Assembly: GCA_019746355.1 (NCBI GenBank)
Contig: JAIESC010000220.1
Span: forward strand, 1 to 5,642
Reading direction: 5' to 3'
DNA from: Xanthobacteraceae bacterium
GTDB taxonomy: Bacteria > Pseudomonadota > Alphaproteobacteria > Rhizobiales > Xanthobacteraceae
DNA length: 5,642 nt
Part shown: positions 5,160-5,642 of the stretch, piece after piece
Layout of the letters: every line of letters begins with the position of its first letter
How positions within the stretch are numbered: the stretch's first letter is position 1
Position numbers and translations under genes: made by a program
Notes under the pieces: generated by a model
The model's input: the letters and a program-made list of their open reading frames with translations, nothing else
What the model was told of the DNA's origin: nothing
The model's database searches: none

Positions 5160-5208
5160 GTCATGGCCGGGCATAGCCGTTCTTCGAACGGCCAAGCGCG
5201 GGCATGAC
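5160..5208. repeat. 49-bp imperfect intergenic palindrome
   Basis: Arms of 23 bp (5160-5182 and 5186-5208) pair at 19 of 23 positions around a 3-nt TTC loop. The outer ends are GTCATG/CATGAC and the inner stem is GCCGTTC/GAACGGC. It lies in the 142-bp gap between the histidine kinase and DUF1289 genes. Palindromes starting GTCATGGCCGGGCATAGCC are familiar as dispersed intergenic repeats in Bradyrhizobium and Rhodopseudomonas; this is recollection, not a search. In RNA it would form a long hairpin that could stabilise or end transcripts. Confidence 0.7.
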
Positions 5209-5243
5209 GGTGGTGACGGTGGCGCAGTTCCAATGGACCTGCT

Positions 5244-5642
5244 CTAGCCGCCGAACTTGAACAGCGAGCGCCGGCTCTTGCGCGGGGCCGCGGCGAGCTC
5301 TTCCGGCTGCTCCGGGACGATCGGCGGCGCGGTCTGCGACAGCGGCGGCAGCGCGGCCATCACCCGCTCCGGCGGGAACGTGGCGATCAGCTCGGTGCCG
5401 ATCCGGACCTTGGATTTGAGCGTGAAGGTGCCGCCGTGCATGTCGACCAGGTTCTTGGCGATCGGCAGGCCGAGCCCGGTGCCTTGCTCGGCCGACTTGA
5501 TCGCGTTCGAGCCCTGGCCGAACGAGGACAGCACCACCGGGATTTCCTCCTCGGGAATGCCGGGCCCGGTGTCCTTGACGCTCATGTACTGGCCGCCGGC
5601 CGCGGTCCAGCCGACCTTCAGCCAGATCTCGCCGCCGGACGG
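5244..5642 (-). CDS. Sensor histidine kinase, C-terminal ATPase end (partial)
   Basis: The frame is open to the window edge, so only the last 132 residues are seen; the internal ATG at 5585 is not the start. The fragment begins PSGGEIWLKVGWTAAGGQYM, the strand that follows the N box in HATPase_c domains. It then has the G1 box VKDTGPGIP (22-30 of the fragment), an F-box-like SSFGQGSNA, and the G2 box EQGTGLGLPIAKNLVDMHGG (52-71). This is the ATP-binding lid region of a PleC/DivJ-like kinase. A Pro/Ala-rich tail ends with the basic KSRRSLFKFGG. The sensor and phospho-acceptor His domains lie outside the window, so the signal and the partner regulator are unknown. The stop is TAG at 5246-5244, followed by the palindromic repeat. 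Confidence 0.9.
   Translation of the reverse strand, partial: PSGGEIWLKVGWTAAGGQYMSVKDTGPGIPEEEIPVVLSSFGQGSNAIKSAEQGTGLGLPIAKNLVDMHGGTFTLKSKVRIGTELIATFPPERVMAALPPLSQTAPPIVPEQPEELAAAPRKSRRSLFKFGG

Noticed and set aside
5220..5243. AATGGACC near 5226 as the second attachment site copy of the dusA 5' end.
   Set aside because: Only a short word is shared with the dusA core, and it lies on the intact chromosome side beyond the exporter and hicAB, which is not where the other element end is expected.

Overview
The window looks like the chromosome of an alphaproteobacterium, most likely a Bradyrhizobium/Rhodopseudomonas-type member of the Nitrobacteraceae. This rests on the high-GC coding style of the intact genes, the protein families present (DusA, TauE/SafE exporter, membrane-anchored TIGR02281-type aspartic protease, DUF1289, PleC-like kinase end) and an intergenic palindrome of the kind common in that group. 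It is an inference from remembered protein families; no database search was possible.

Left part (1-1773): a decayed mobile-element zone. It starts with a substrate-binding protein gene of the NMT1/SsuA type that has lost its whole middle, leaving an N-terminal and a C-terminal piece in different frames (165-463). This is joined directly to the last part of an amidase-signature enzyme (506-691). After about 200 bp with no recognisable gene, containing one strong hairpin, comes a tyrosine recombinase (integrase) on the minus strand (1662-891). It is dead by several independent lesions: a frameshift in a CG run, an internal deletion, replacement of the first catalytic Arg by Gln, and loss of the C-terminal end with the Tyr nucleophile.

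The 111 bp between the integrase start and dusA (1663-1773) hold an ordered set of short repeats, plausibly integrase binding sites. The 5' end of dusA (1774-1800) is AT-rich and changes abruptly to high GC at about 1801. Together these features fit a degenerate genomic island or prophage inserted at the 5' end of dusA, a known integration hotspot, with the element having supplied the present start of dusA.

Right part (1774-5642): ordinary, intact chromosome. dusA (tRNA dihydrouridine synthase) and a TauE/SafE exporter run on the plus strand. Converging on them from the right is a minus-strand series: the 3' end of a sensor histidine kinase (at the window edge), a small DUF1289 cysteine-motif protein, a membrane-anchored aspartic protease, and a HicA/HicB toxin-antitoxin pair with a short HicB. 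The exporter and hicB end only 12 bp apart. I see no rRNA, tRNA, CRISPR array or complete insertion sequence. No convincingly new system is present; the most informative feature is the dusA-linked integration scar.
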